Source: an uncultured archaeon
Lineage (GTDB): Archaea > Nanobdellota > Nanobdellia > Woesearchaeales > ARS49
Reading direction: 5' to 3'
DNA: 31,704 nucleotides
NCBI GenBank assembly: GCA_902385765.1
Contig: CABMGU010000050.1
Location: 1 to 31,704, forward strand
Made by a program: the position numbers and the translations under genes. Shown one piece after another: positions 6,781 through 18,000 of this stretch (the first letter of the stretch is position 1; every line of letters begins with the position of its first letter). Below the pieces are notes generated by a model. That model saw nothing but the letters and a program-made list of their open reading frames with translations, did no database searches and was not told the DNA's origin.

Positions 6781-9700
6781 AAACCTGGCAAAGAATAGCA
6801 ATGTTCATGATTTACCTAATGATATCACTGCCATTCGTATTCGCACAGGAATTATCAGTGCAAAAATTCCAGGGAAAAGACAACGCAAGAGGATTTGCAA
6901 AAGCTCACGACGAACTGACAATCGAAGTACTTGCCAAAATTCCAGGAGAAGACGTAATAGACAAAGAACAATTAAGACTATACTTGGAAGACATGTACAC
7001 AACATTCGACTCCTGCAACGCAACAGGAAGCGGATACCACACCTGCACGATTTACGAACCGGAATTCTCATCATACCAGCCGCTTAATTTCAGAATAGAA
7101 ATGAGAGATGACGCAGAAAACATGGTCGGGCAGCAGGATGAAACGCTCAACATAGACAACCAGGCACCAGTCATAAAAGAAATGAACGTGGAACCGTCAA
7201 TATCAAACGGCGAAGTAACCATATCATATGCAGCGGAAGATTATGCGCTGACATACGGAGACACCTCGACCTGTTCAGGACTGAAAACCATTACTGTGAA
7301 GTCAGGCACAACAGTGCTCGCAACAGACTCAGCAGCGCTTGGAGAATGCACAAAAGACAACGCGCGAAAAATAAACTTTGACACAGCAGGAACAAAACAA
7401 GTCTGCGTCACAGCACTAGATTACGTGAACTTCGCAAGCACGCCAAGATGCCAAGAAGTAAAAATAGACAAAGCAGCGCCCACCATTGAGGAAGTTAACA
7501 TTCTTGACCAGAACGGATTCATACTCACGCATGTGCATTCAGGCGAGGAAAGAACAGCAACAGTCAATGCTGTAATAACAGACGACATAGAAGTAGACCC
7601 TGAAACAGTAAGAGCAAACTTCGAACAACTAAACCCGAATTTGCCGGATTTCGCAGCACCAGACACAAATCAAAATGATATTTATACCTGGCAAAACATA
7701 CCAGTATCAGAAGTCAGCCCCTGCAAAATAACGGTTACCGCAAAAGACACACTCGGCAATGAAAATACGCAAGACTTCGGCTGCTCAATAAAAGCAGACG
7801 ACACGCCGCCAACATTCAAGCAGGCAGTATCAGAATCAACAAGAGACGGACTGCCGTTATACGGATACAACACAGAACTCAAAATAGACTTTGAGGACAA
7901 AGACAATACAGGAGCGCCGGGAATAGGACTTCAAAGCGGAAATGTATATCTTGATTTAAGTGCGCTGGGAATGGATTCTGCAGCACAACCAGACGTCTGC
8001 TCAAAAATGTCAGGAGCAGACTGGCAGTGCTCGTGGCTGTTACTGCCACCACCAACAGTGCCGGAAGGCAATTACTCAATAACACTCAAAGGCTCTGACG
8101 ACCTTGGAAATGAACTGGCAGAACAGGCATTTGACATTGTATACGACAACACAGGACCAGCACAGCCGCAAATAATAGAAGCAAAAGTAGTCACAGGAGA
8201 AGCAGGAGTAACATACACTGGCGGAGCAGTCAGAGGAGACTATGTACAATACAAAGTACGCTCAAGCGAATTTGAGACAGCATTTGCGAATTTTAGCGAC
8301 ATTGGCGGAGGAGACAAAGAACCTGCAACAATCTGCGAACCATCAACAGGAGCAGCCAAAGACTGCACATTCGAATCACTGGTAATACTTGACGGACCAT
8401 TCACGGCAAACCTCGCATTCACGTTCTACGACGACGCAATGAACAAGGCAAGCACAACAGCAAAACTTGAAATCTACGGAATGGAAAACGCGACAACAGC
8501 AAACTACTGGAACAAACCAAGCGTAACCTGCAGCCCGCGCGTGATAGACAGAAAAACAGCATCAATAATGCCGACGATTGCTACGTGCAGACTTGACTTA
8601 ACCACGCCAAACCCGAAAGTATCAACACTCGCCATTGCCGGACCAACAGCGCCGGACCAATGCACAGGCGACATTGATTTGAACGTGAACGACATCTACC
8701 TGATAAACACTGCAGAAGGAAGCAAAAGCCCGTATTTGTTCATAGTCCTTGAACCAAAAGAATACCTAAGAAATACATTAAACATCAGCTGTCCGATAAC
8801 AATCTACTCAAAACGCGAAGAGACAGTTGGAGGAGTAAAAAGATACTATGTTTCGCCGATACCACAGACAGTGGAAACGAACGTTACCTTACAATTCTAC
8901 AATAGCCCATTAGGACTGCCTGATGCAGCCATTGACGCAAAAATAAACAGGTCAATAGACACGGCCTGGAACAACATGAAATGGCTAAGCGACCTGCGCA
9001 AATACATGTACTACGCAGAGATGGCGTGCTGGATAAAAGGCATGATTGTCAATGCACTTGCCACAATGTATCTCCTGGTTTCAGTCATAACAGCAATATC
9101 ATCAGGAGCCAAATTATTCGCATACACAAAATCAGCAGGAGATGCGGCAGAACAAACAGCAGCGAATCTATGCACAGAAGAAGAAAAACTTGCTGAAAAG
9201 GCATTAGGACCAGAAACAGCAGGACCAATAATACAATTACTCAATACCCTCTGCGGAATAGTCAACTGCGCATCCACAGGAGAAGGCGCATTGTACGAAG
9301 GATACATAGGAGGAGCAGTGCCCTGGTGCAAAGACCCGAGCAAGTTCTTCGGAGCAGAGGGAATGAAAATGGAAAGAGCGCAAGAATACCTCAAATACGC
9401 AGAAAAAGAAACAGGAGGAGTGATGCCAAACATCAAAGACTCACTCATACTAAGCATTGGCTGCCTCTGCCTGCCAGGAATAATATATAACCTTGAAAAA
9501 CTGCACCAGATAAACTGCTTCAAAACAGTATGCTTGTACGATTATGTAAAACAACAAGGATACCCAATAGACTTCTGTGAGGAAATGCACGACTACTTCG
9601 TATGCGCCTATGTGGTGGGAGAAGTATTCGCCATAATACCATTTGCAGCATTCTTTGACAAAATGATGGATATGGTAACAACATTCCTATCAGACTACTG

Positions 9701-9941
9701 GGCGTGGTTTTCAGTCATACTAGGAGGACTATGCGAGTCCCTATGCAAAGCAGAAGGACAGGCAGTAAATGCGCCGCTGATAGCATTCATAGGCTGTGCA
9801 CTGCTAAAAACACTATCAACAACGATGGAAAGCACAGCAGCAATCAAAAAAATGTCAGATTCCAAATCAGAATTCGGAAAACCGCCAGGCTCACAATACT
9901 GCGACAGAGTGGAAGACATCAAAAAAGAGATGAAAAAATGA
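6777..9941 (+). CDS. Secreted multi-domain Ig-like / Cys-rich protein B1
   Basis: This encodes 1054 aa. A signal peptide (residues 1-23, ending F-V-F-A before Q-E) is followed by Ig-like modules whose joints read D-N-Q-A-P (about 127), D-K-A-A-P (231), D-D-T-P-P (341) and Y-D-N-T-G-P (457). A Cys-containing beta-region follows (577-730), then a hydrophobic segment (about 749-782). The C-terminal module begins near 885 with S-I-G-C-L-C-L-P and carries many spaced cysteines and further hydrophobic stretches. That C-terminal module recurs in the giant protein B2 (near residue 1042). ATGA overlaps with both neighbours indicate translational coupling. It is probably a surface-exposed, disulfide-rich structural or adhesive protein; no enzyme motif is seen. 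Confidence 0.85.
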   Translation: MKTWQRIAMFMIYLMISLPFVFAQELSVQKFQGKDNARGFAKAHDELTIEVLAKIPGEDVIDKEQLRLYLEDMYTTFDSCNATGSGYHTCTIYEPEFSSYQPLNFRIEMRDDAENMVGQQDETLNIDNQAPVIKEMNVEPSISNGEVTISYAAEDYALTYGDTSTCSGLKTITVKSGTTVLATDSAALGECTKDNARKINFDTAGTKQVCVTALDYVNFASTPRCQEVKIDKAAPTIEEVNILDQNGFILTHVHSGEERTATVNAVITDDIEVDPETVRANFEQLNPNLPDFAAPDTNQNDIYTWQNIPVSEVSPCKITVTAKDTLGNENTQDFGCSIKADDTPPTFKQAVSESTRDGLPLYGYNTELKIDFEDKDNTGAPGIGLQSGNVYLDLSALGMDSAAQPDVCSKMSGADWQCSWLLLPPPTVPEGNYSITLKGSDDLGNELAEQAFDIVYDNTGPAQPQIIEAKVVTGEAGVTYTGGAVRGDYVQYKVRSSEFETAFANFSDIGGGDKEPATICEPSTGAAKDCTFESLVILDGPFTANLAFTFYDDAMNKASTTAKLEIYGMENATTANYWNKPSVTCSPRVIDRKTASIMPTIATCRLDLTTPNPKVSTLAIAGPTAPDQCTGDIDLNVNDIYLINTAEGSKSPYLFIVLEPKEYLRNTLNISCPITIYSKREETVGGVKRYYVSPIPQTVETNVTLQFYNSPLGLPDAAIDAKINRSIDTAWNNMKWLSDLRKYMYYAEMACWIKGMIVNALATMYLLVSVITAISSGAKLFAYTKSAGDAAEQTAANLCTEEEKLAEKALGPETAGPIIQLLNTLCGIVNCASTGEGALYEGYIGGAVPWCKDPSKFFGAEGMKMERAQEYLKYAEKETGGVMPNIKDSLILSIGCLCLPGIIYNLEKLHQINCFKTVCLYDYVKQQGYPIDFCEEMHDYFVCAYVVGEVFAIIPFAAFFDKMMDMVTTFLSDYWAWFSVILGGLCESLCKAEGQAVNAPLIAFIGCALLKTLSTTMESTAAIKKMSDSKSEFGKPPGSQYCDRVEDIKKEMKK

Positions 9942-12079
9942 AGAAAATAATCATTTTGCTGATGATGGTAATTATGACAGAAGCAGTAATCGCATCAAGC
10001 TGGATAACAATGGATGAAACGGGCCCTGGCGACAAATCTACTGGATATAAATATTACATCAGTCCGGACGGTTCCAAATACGATCAAAAAAACGACGGCC
10101 TCTATTACTATCAGCAAAATGGTGCGACCTGGGTTTATAATCCTGAGACAAAATCAGAGAAACGGTATGCATCAGGTTCCAGCACGCCCGGCGCCATTGT
10201 TCTCTACAAAGATACAGGCGAAAAAACAATCTTAACTCCTGACAATTCAAATTTTAAAACAGAATCACAAAATTTTGAAGCCAGCATCCCGCCAAAACCC
10301 ACACCACAAAATTCAGATAAAGCAGCACCGAATTTGGGCACACCGGCAGTTCCGGCAGGACCGACAGGCACAGAGCCTGCGAAGCCAGCAGAGCCTGCCA
10401 AACCAGCAACGCCTTCAGCTGTAGGAGAGCCAGAAACCAAAACCCAGACAACCAAAGCAGAAGCCACGCCAAGCACGGGCAAAACAGCGCCGATAGCCAC
10501 AGGAACATTTGGACAAAAAGGAGAAACAAAGCCAGCAGAAGTCACACCCGGCTCAAGTTATTACCTGAGAAAAACAGAAACAGGATATGAAATTTACCCA
10601 CTGAAATCAGGAGAGACGCTTCAAACAGCCAGTGAAAAAAATGAGATACCTCCTGGAGAATATTACCCAATTCCTGCACAACTTGCAGCCTCGGCACAAA
10701 AAAACGGAATCAGCGACATGAAAGTCGATGAAAAATCGGGCGCTGCAACATATGCCATTCAAACAAAATCCACAGAAACCGGTATGGACAGGGACGTCAG
10801 AACAACCACAACAACAACTACAAAAACAGATAAAGACGGAAAAGTCATTGAGAAAACAGTTGACCAAACAACAGAAACAAAAAACAACATCATTGACGGT
10901 AAATGGGAAACAGCAAACAGGGCAACAGTCACAGAGAAACCTGTTTCTGGAGCAACAGAAAATGGAAACATAAACTATGCTTCAGCAAAGGAATATGCAA
11001 CATACAACGATGAAGGCAAAAGAGTATCATCTGGAGAAAGACTCTACAACGAAAAAGGCGAACAAGTAGGATTTGAAGTAAGAAACTCGCAAGGACAAGT
11101 AGAGTATGTATCAGATGAAAACGGCAATGTCGTATATGACAGAAAAAAAGAATCAGGAGAAACTCTTACAAAGGAAGGAAGAGACAATGTTGACCTGGAA
11201 CTTTACAGAAGACAAAGAGAACAGGCAAAAGCCAGGGCACCCCAAAAAACAGGATTCGCATGGGCACTTTCACTAAAAGGAATAGGCTTCTTAATGAGAA
11301 CATATGACGAATATTCAGGACTAAGGCAATACTCGGCAATAGGCGCTGCAAAATATGATGAGCAAGTGCAAAGAAGAAAAGCAAAACTAAACGAAGAACT
11401 ATGCAAAATAATGGGAACAACTCAATGCATAACATCAAAAATCTGCGGGCAAGTGCCAGACTGGACAGCAGACAACGTCATAGTAGGCAGAGGACCGACA
11501 GGACAATACGTCAGCTCAGGAGTAATCAACGGAGAACGCTCAATACCAATAGAACTTGAAGGAATGACGCGACAGCAAATGATAGACCTGTTCGGGAACT
11601 CAACAGTCATATCGGGAAGAAGAATCAATCTCACAGACCCTGCATTTGATCCAAAAATACTTGGCAGGATGAAAGTACGCCTGTACCACGTCCAGTACAC
11701 GCTCACAAACAATGTGGCAGAAGTGGGAAAAACAATGCTATACAATGTACAATTCAAAGCAGCGGAGCCAGGAAGCACGACAAGCTACGGAACACCAGTC
11801 AAAGAATCAAAATGGTATCCGAGCGACAAACAAATAGAATACGGCTTTACAGGAACAGACGAAAACCAGATGTGGAAGTGGAGCGCAACAGAATACACAG
11901 ACGTGTGCCTCAACTTCAACCCTGCGCTGCCGTCAGGAACAAAACTCATACACTTCATCTGCACACCATTCGTTGAATACCAGGGAGGACCAACAACAAT
12001 AGAAGCGAGCGCTGGAGCAACCATAGCATCAGCAACAGCAGCAGCACCCTCGACAGAGCAGCCAGGAGCGATGATATGA
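9938..12079 (+). CDS. Secreted P/A/T-rich protein C of the surface operon
   Basis: This encodes 713 aa. A signal peptide or anchor (residues 1-19, M-K-K-I-I-I-L-L-M-M) precedes a Tyr-rich segment, a low-complexity Pro/Ala/Thr/Glu linker (about 105-190), and a Thr-rich run of seven T. A charged repeat zone near residues 353-420 resembles YD-type repeats (Y-N-E-K-G-E-Q-V-G-F, Y-V-S-D-E-N-G-N-V-V-Y). A C-terminal domain with several cysteines and beta character (about 450-700) follows. The start at 9938 gives ATGA overlap with B1 and places the signal peptide correctly; the 78-codon upstream extension lies inside B1. Bases about 10014-10960 lose the A/C-rich composition of the neighbours, so part of the gene may be a later addition. 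The family is not recognised. Confidence 0.82.
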   Translation: MKKIIILLMMVIMTEAVIASSWITMDETGPGDKSTGYKYYISPDGSKYDQKNDGLYYYQQNGATWVYNPETKSEKRYASGSSTPGAIVLYKDTGEKTILTPDNSNFKTESQNFEASIPPKPTPQNSDKAAPNLGTPAVPAGPTGTEPAKPAEPAKPATPSAVGEPETKTQTTKAEATPSTGKTAPIATGTFGQKGETKPAEVTPGSSYYLRKTETGYEIYPLKSGETLQTASEKNEIPPGEYYPIPAQLAASAQKNGISDMKVDEKSGAATYAIQTKSTETGMDRDVRTTTTTTTKTDKDGKVIEKTVDQTTETKNNIIDGKWETANRATVTEKPVSGATENGNINYASAKEYATYNDEGKRVSSGERLYNEKGEQVGFEVRNSQGQVEYVSDENGNVVYDRKKESGETLTKEGRDNVDLELYRRQREQAKARAPQKTGFAWALSLKGIGFLMRTYDEYSGLRQYSAIGAAKYDEQVQRRKAKLNEELCKIMGTTQCITSKICGQVPDWTADNVIVGRGPTGQYVSSGVINGERSIPIELEGMTRQQMIDLFGNSTVISGRRINLTDPAFDPKILGRMKVRLYHVQYTLTNNVAEVGKTMLYNVQFKAAEPGSTTSYGTPVKESKWYPSDKQIEYGFTGTDENQMWKWSATEYTDVCLNFNPALPSGTKLIHFICTPFVEYQGGPTTIEASAGATIASATAAAPSTEQPGAMI

Positions 12080-12957
12080 AAATAATAAGCGTGCCAAGAA
12101 TCATAGGAGCAATATTGCTAATTGCAGGAATAATAAGCAATTTCACAATCAAATCAGGAGCACTATTCTTGGCAGTTATTGGAATAATTCTGCTAATAGC
12201 TCCAACAAAACACGCGCAAGAAATGCTAAAACTGTGCCTGCAAACCCTCAAGCAATGGAAAACAACAGCAAAAACATTCATCTACGATTTGCTATTCTGG
12301 GCATTAGCCGGCGGAGCAATGTATCTATTCTTCAAATGGGTAACCCTGAAAGCAACAAAACTGCAGGCAACAGCAATGATAACAAAAGAGTCAATACTAA
12401 ACCCTGACTTAGTTGCGCAAAACGCAGGAGCAATAAAAGGATTTCTCATCTACTCAATAACAGGCGCAATAATATCATTACTGGTGTGCCTCCTGCTTTA
12501 CACGATAAGCAGGGAAATGATTTGGACAACAATAGCAAAAACAAAGCCAACCAAAAAGTTCTTTTTAAAATTCTTACTACTTAACCTGATATGGTGGGCA
12601 ATTCTTGCAGTTTTATACATATTGATAGTATCAGCAACCGGAAAAACATTATACGGAAAAATTACAGTAATCATATTACTCATTGCTGGAGCATATATTA
12701 CTGTCATAATGCAGGCGCTATTCACCAAAAAGCAGCAAATTGGCCACAGTCTTGGAAATAGCATAGCTTTCAGCATAACAAAAATACACAAACTCATAGT
12801 GCCGATAGTGTATGCAGTGATAATATTTGCAATACTGAGCCAGCCGCTAAGACTAATAAACAATGCAAATGCATTGGCACCATCAGCAGTATTAATGCTG
12901 GTCTGGTACGCCTGGCTGAGAATGTACTTATACGAAATAATCAAAAAGTTCGAGTAA
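12076..12957 (+). CDS. Polytopic membrane protein D of the surface operon
   Basis: This encodes 293 aa with about eight hydrophobic helices (near residues 5-25, 27-43, 68-89, 121-145, 161-187, 193-216, 240-260 and 266-286) and no N-terminal signal other than the first helix. The segment F-L-K-F-L-L-L-N-L-I-W-W-A-I-L resembles W-L-K-F-S-L-L-S-I-F-W-F-A-I-L in the membrane protein at 24833, with similar helix order, so the two are probably distant paralogues. It overlaps gene C by ATGA and ends 2 bases before A2. A membrane platform or export partner for the secreted products is inference from position only. Confidence 0.85.
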   Translation: MKIISVPRIIGAILLIAGIISNFTIKSGALFLAVIGIILLIAPTKHAQEMLKLCLQTLKQWKTTAKTFIYDLLFWALAGGAMYLFFKWVTLKATKLQATAMITKESILNPDLVAQNAGAIKGFLIYSITGAIISLLVCLLLYTISREMIWTTIAKTKPTKKFFLKFLLLNLIWWAILAVLYILIVSATGKTLYGKITVIILLIAGAYITVIMQALFTKKQQIGHSLGNSIAFSITKIHKLIVPIVYAVIIFAILSQPLRLINNANALAPSAVLMLVWYAWLRMYLYEIIKKFE

Positions 12958-12959
12958 AA

Positions 12960-15020
12960 ATGAAATCAAAAAAGGGGCAAATTACGGTATTCATAATCAT
13001 CGGACTAATCCTATTACTCAGCGCTGTGGTTGTCATATACTTCTACGAGCAAAGAGTTACAGCGCCAATCAAAAAAGCAGTCACAGTACCAGCAGACGTA
13101 CAACAAATCTACGACTACGTCACAACCTGCACAGACCAGATAGGAAAAGACGGACTCGTAATAATGGGAGCGCAAGGAGGATACATCAACATACCAGCAA
13201 TAATCGAACGAAACCCGAGCGCAAACATACCAAACGACCCGGCAGGCATATCAAGAATACCGCTCTGGTACTACGAAGGAGAAGACAGAACACCAACGCT
13301 TGAGTATATGCAAAACGAGCTTGCAATGTACGTCAAACAATACCTGCCAGAATGCACAGGAAACTTTGAAAGCTTCAAAGAAAGATACGAAATCCTGCCA
13401 AAAGGAGACATACTGCCAGTAGTCACATTCACAGACACAGAAGCAATCATACAAGTCAAATGGCAGTTAGACATCAAAATGCAGGACAAAGTAACACAGC
13501 TCACAGAATTTGTATCAAGCTTCCCAGTAAAAATCAAGCCGATGTGGGAACTGGCAAGCAAAACAATGCAGACAGAAAACCAGCAAGGCTGGTTTGAAAA
13601 TTTGACAATCGACCTGATGGCATCAAACCCGGGAATACCGCTCACAGGAATGGAATTCACCTGCGGAACAAAAAAATGGCACATAAGCCAAGTCAAAAAA
13701 GAAATCCAAAACATGCTCTACTACAATTTGCCATACGTAAGAATTGACAACACAGTATACCCTGCGCCAATAGCGTCAATGAGAACGTATGACAACCTGA
13801 AAGCAGACGCGCAAAACATAAGAGCAAAACTTGAGGCAGGAAAAGAGCCGTCATGGCCTGAAAACCCTCCAGCAGACGTATTCGAAATGAACAGAATGAG
13901 ACTGAATGTAGGAACATCAAAAACAGACCTCAAAACAGCATTCACATACCAGCCAGAATGGCCACTGCTGGTAAACGCACAACCAAACCAAGGCGGAATA
14001 CTAAGCACAGCACAAATGAAAGGACCACGAAAATACCTGCGATTCATATGCCTCAACCAATGGCACTTCGCTTACAACCTGATTTATCCAATCAAGATGA
14101 GCATAAAAGACGACACGGCATTCAACAATGAAGGCTACATCTTCCAAATGGGATTCCCAGTAATAATAGAAGGCAACGAAGAAAGCAGAATATCCTTCGG
14201 ACTAAGAAAGTTCGTAACGCCTGACACTGGCGCTGAATTCTGCACAAACTTCGGAACAACAACAGCAGACATAAGAGCAATAGGATTCACGGAAGGAGGA
14301 ATAGTTGCAGAAGAACTCGAAGGAGCAAACATAACATACAGATGCCTCAACCAGGAATGCATACTGGGAAACACATACAGCGACGGAACAGGAGCAATAA
14401 GATTAACAGCATATCTGCCAGAAGGATGCAGCAACCCATTATTCATCGCGAAAAAAGAAGGATACATAGACGGACAAAAACACGCACAAAAAGACGTAAC
14501 AGAAATAATGCTCACAAAACTCCAAAAAATGAATTACACAATAATCATACACCCATACTACGAAGAAGTCGACAGAAAAGACCCCACAAAAGCAGCAAAC
14601 CAGCAATGGCTCGACGCGCAAACATACAACAAGTTCACAAAAACAATGCACGCAACAATCGCGATAACAGCAAGAAACACCTCACTTGACGAGTACAAAA
14701 TGTACCCTGCAAACGCAACAAATGAAGATTACAGCGCAGAAAACGAGTATGTTGAATTCATCTACGGAGACGCACAATACGACATTGACATACTATTATT
14801 CAAAGGAGACACGCCGGTAGGCGGGTACCACGCAGAGAACTTGACAATCAAATACGACGAGCTTGTCGGCAAGAAAAACGCAATATTCCACGTCGTTGAA
14901 TACAGACCACTGCCGGAAACCTCAGAACAACAAGCAGGAATGTTCCTGTTCCTCTACGAAAGAGGAAAATACCAGGACCAACCATACTGGCAGAAACTAA
15001 AACCAACATTCACAATATGA
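12960..15020 (+). CDS. KGQITVF-type membrane-anchored surface protein A2 (paralogue of A1)
   Basis: This encodes 686 aa. The N-terminus M-K-S-K-K-G-Q-I-T-V-F-I-I-I-G-L is nearly identical to that of A1, followed by an extracellular region with matching landmarks: C-T-D-Q-I near residue 57, G-G-Y-I-N, C-T-G-N-F-E-S-F, F-A-Y-N-L-I-Y-P near residue 370, an F-N-N-E-G-Y-x-F block, an F-C at about 427, and the late C-x-x-x-x-C-I-L-G-N. It starts 2 bases after the stop of gene D with no Shine-Dalgarno site, so translation is likely coupled. It overlaps B2 by ATGA. The A1/A2 similarity shows that the A-B pair was duplicated within the operon. The function is unknown. Confidence 0.88.
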   Translation: MKSKKGQITVFIIIGLILLLSAVVVIYFYEQRVTAPIKKAVTVPADVQQIYDYVTTCTDQIGKDGLVIMGAQGGYINIPAIIERNPSANIPNDPAGISRIPLWYYEGEDRTPTLEYMQNELAMYVKQYLPECTGNFESFKERYEILPKGDILPVVTFTDTEAIIQVKWQLDIKMQDKVTQLTEFVSSFPVKIKPMWELASKTMQTENQQGWFENLTIDLMASNPGIPLTGMEFTCGTKKWHISQVKKEIQNMLYYNLPYVRIDNTVYPAPIASMRTYDNLKADAQNIRAKLEAGKEPSWPENPPADVFEMNRMRLNVGTSKTDLKTAFTYQPEWPLLVNAQPNQGGILSTAQMKGPRKYLRFICLNQWHFAYNLIYPIKMSIKDDTAFNNEGYIFQMGFPVIIEGNEESRISFGLRKFVTPDTGAEFCTNFGTTTADIRAIGFTEGGIVAEELEGANITYRCLNQECILGNTYSDGTGAIRLTAYLPEGCSNPLFIAKKEGYIDGQKHAQKDVTEIMLTKLQKMNYTIIIHPYYEEVDRKDPTKAANQQWLDAQTYNKFTKTMHATIAITARNTSLDEYKMYPANATNEDYSAENEYVEFIYGDAQYDIDILLFKGDTPVGGYHAENLTIKYDELVGKKNAIFHVVEYRPLPETSEQQAGMFLFLYERGKYQDQPYWQKLKPTFTI

Positions 15021-18000
15021 AAAAAGAAACAATTGCAATAATGATGGCGATTTTAATAGTCCTTATGCCAGTCCAAGCACAAGGACCGGAAGACGCAACA
15101 CCGCCAGACATTTCTAACGTGCTTTTAACTCACGGACCAACAACACTCGCCACCTGGACGACAAACGAAGCAGCAAACACCAAAATAGAATTCGGAACAA
15201 CAACAGCAATGAACCAGACAGACAGCAAACCAGAATACGAAACAGCACACTCAATAATATTACAAACAACAGAAGGAACGACATACTATTACAAAATAAC
15301 AAGCTGCGACCAGGGAAACAACTGCAGAAGCACAACAATGGACAGCTTCGTAGCAGGACCATTCTACGTAAAAGCAAACATACCAAGATACGCACGCTCA
15401 AACATAATAGACATACCAGGAACAACAAGACCGGGAGCAGAAGTAACGGTTTTAGTGAATAACGTTGAAGTAAGAAAATCAACAATAGACGACGGAATAT
15501 TCCTGTTCAGAAACATCGAAATAAGACAGAACAGCACGCTAACGCTAAAATCAACACTCGGAACAGAAACAGCACAGGCAAGCTACCAGACAGAAGTAGA
15601 CAACCAGCCACCACTGATTAATGTGACACTTCCTGCAGTGGTAACGGCGACCAGTGTGACAGCAAAAGTAAAAGTATCAGAGCCCGTCAGCCTGACGATA
15701 ACATACAACAATCTCACAAAGAATGCAACTGCTGTCGGAACTTCTGACATCAAAATCGACAATCTCGCGGCAGGAGAAAACATAATCACGTTCACAGCCA
15801 AGGACAAAGCAGGATACACGTCAATAGCAGAAGAAAGAATCATTTACGACACAGGACCGCCAGAATTCTTATCACACAACCTCAAAGAATTAACGCCGAG
15901 CTACAGGCAAAACGTCCACGCAAAAGGAAAACTATCAGAGCCGGGAAGCATAACAGTATTCGTAAACGGAAAACCGCAAAAAACAGAGCCAACAAACCCA
16001 GACGGCACATTCTCAATAGAAGTAAAACTGGAAAGAACACCCAAAAATGAAACAACAGAACAAAGAACATCACTTGACACAGGACTCGCGTGGAAAAACA
16101 AAGTAAGACTTGAAGCAGTAGACGCAGCAGGACAAAAGAAAAGCACAGAAGAAGTAGAAATAGAATACACACTCTGTGGACAAGGCACGTGGATAGACGT
16201 AACACTGACAGACCCGCTGCCAGACAGACTGAATCCAAGACTATTGATAGAAGGAATACAGCAAATAGGCATAGCATTCAATTACACTTACAGAGGCGGG
16301 TACAAAGCAACAATAGAACCAAGAAACGTAAGAATAAAAGCACTGCAACTCGCACCAGAATTCGAGAACGAATACGACAATCCATTAGTTCTCGTCAACT
16401 CGCCAACAAAAGCACAAAGAGGCAAAAAACCAACAGGCTCAGGATACATACAAGTAAACTTCAACCCAATAACCGACCCTTGGGCGCTTGAAGGCGAAAC
16501 AGCACCAAGCAATGCCACAATGTACGACAACGAAAAGAAAATCTCAGAACACAGACAAGGACACTGCACAGTGCCAGACTTCGGATGCATGAAACTGTTT
16601 TTAGAACTCGAAATACCATTCTCAGAAGAAATGACATCAGCAGGATACCTGCCTGAAACAACGCAAGGCGTACAAAAAATCACAAAAAGCGATGTGCAAA
16701 AGACCTGCGTAAACGTAGAAGTAATGATAGACAAAAGAGTACCGCCAGACGCCCTGCCAGAAGGATTCCTAAGGTCAACAAGCAAAGGACTCGGAAAAAT
16801 AGTAGAAAACATTGACAAAGTACTGAAACCAGTGCAAACAGTAGGACAATACGTAATGTACACCTGCGTAGCAGGACAATACTTATCACTAATTCCACTC
16901 TTCCTTGAAAAATACAACTGCCAATACAAAACAGTAATGTCAGCAGCAGGAGGAAAAGGACAATTCAAACAAGAAATAGCACAAATAGGAGCCTGCGAAA
17001 AAGAATACGAAGGACAGGATGAGGCAAAAGACAACTGCCAAACCTGCCAAAAAGCAATAGAACGAAGAAAATGGTACGACAAAGCATACAGGCAAGTATG
17101 CGACAGGGTAATGTGCCCGGCAGCACCGTCTTTACAATACTATTTGAAGACAAAAGGAACACAGAAGCCAGTGCCGGTAAAGACAAAAGAAGGCGACAAA
17201 CAAATGGGCAGTGACTGCGCAGCCTGGGTACAAGAGAAAGACTTGGCACGCAAGCTGGCAGAAGAAGAAACAGCTAAGAAAGAACAAAGAAAACCCAAAA
17301 TCCCGCCAAAACTATTCTTCTCAAGCACAGACATACAAAAAATATACGGAAACTGGCTCGACCACAAAGGAGACAGCTCTGACAAAGAAGGAGGAGGAAT
17401 AAACTGCGCAGGAAACCACCCGGCAACACCAGACTGCTGCGGAGTAGAATACATGAACGAGTGGAGCTCAGCCTGCGGAGTAAGCGCACTCGGCTCAGGA
17501 TTAGACACGTTCAACGAAATCGAGGAAAGCGCGTGCCTCAGCGCGCAAGCAAACGGCAAAAACGATTTCACAGCAGCAGGACAATCAGTCGGATGCAGCA
17601 ACCTGCTGAATTCACTCGGAGGATTCTGCACAAAGAACGGCGGACCTCCAATGACGACAATCAAAGTAGCAGCACTATCAGAAGGAAAAGTGGAAGAATT
17701 CGGAATGTCAAAATACGGAGAAAACAACGACCTATACATCGTTGTGCAGGAACAAATGTCAGGAGGAGGCTTCCAGTTAATACAAGTAGGAAAGTCAAAA
17801 GGACACACAGTCAAGCTCGGAATGGTAGTGAGAACACTGGAATTCGGGCAAAGCAAAACCGGAACAGGATTAGCAGAAGCAGAACACTCAAGACTCACAG
17901 AAAAACTCGAAATAGCAGAATATCCAGGATACGACATCCAAAAATTCTTCACACAGGAACTAATTGACGCTTACAGAGAAAAACAAACAGTGCCAGCAGA

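Noticed and set aside
9704..9937. Longer start for gene C
   Set aside because: The extra 78 codons lie entirely in the end of B1, and the signal peptide begins at 9938 with an ATGA junction like the others in the operon.
16288..17952. Long minus-strand frames of 264 and 270 codons inside B2, and similar ones at 4707-5495, 9011-9523 and 13271-13714
   Set aside because: They mirror real plus-strand codons in a strand with very few T, which removes stop codons from the complement. They show no recognisable domains, odd composition (Ser/Leu/Cys-rich) and no promoters.
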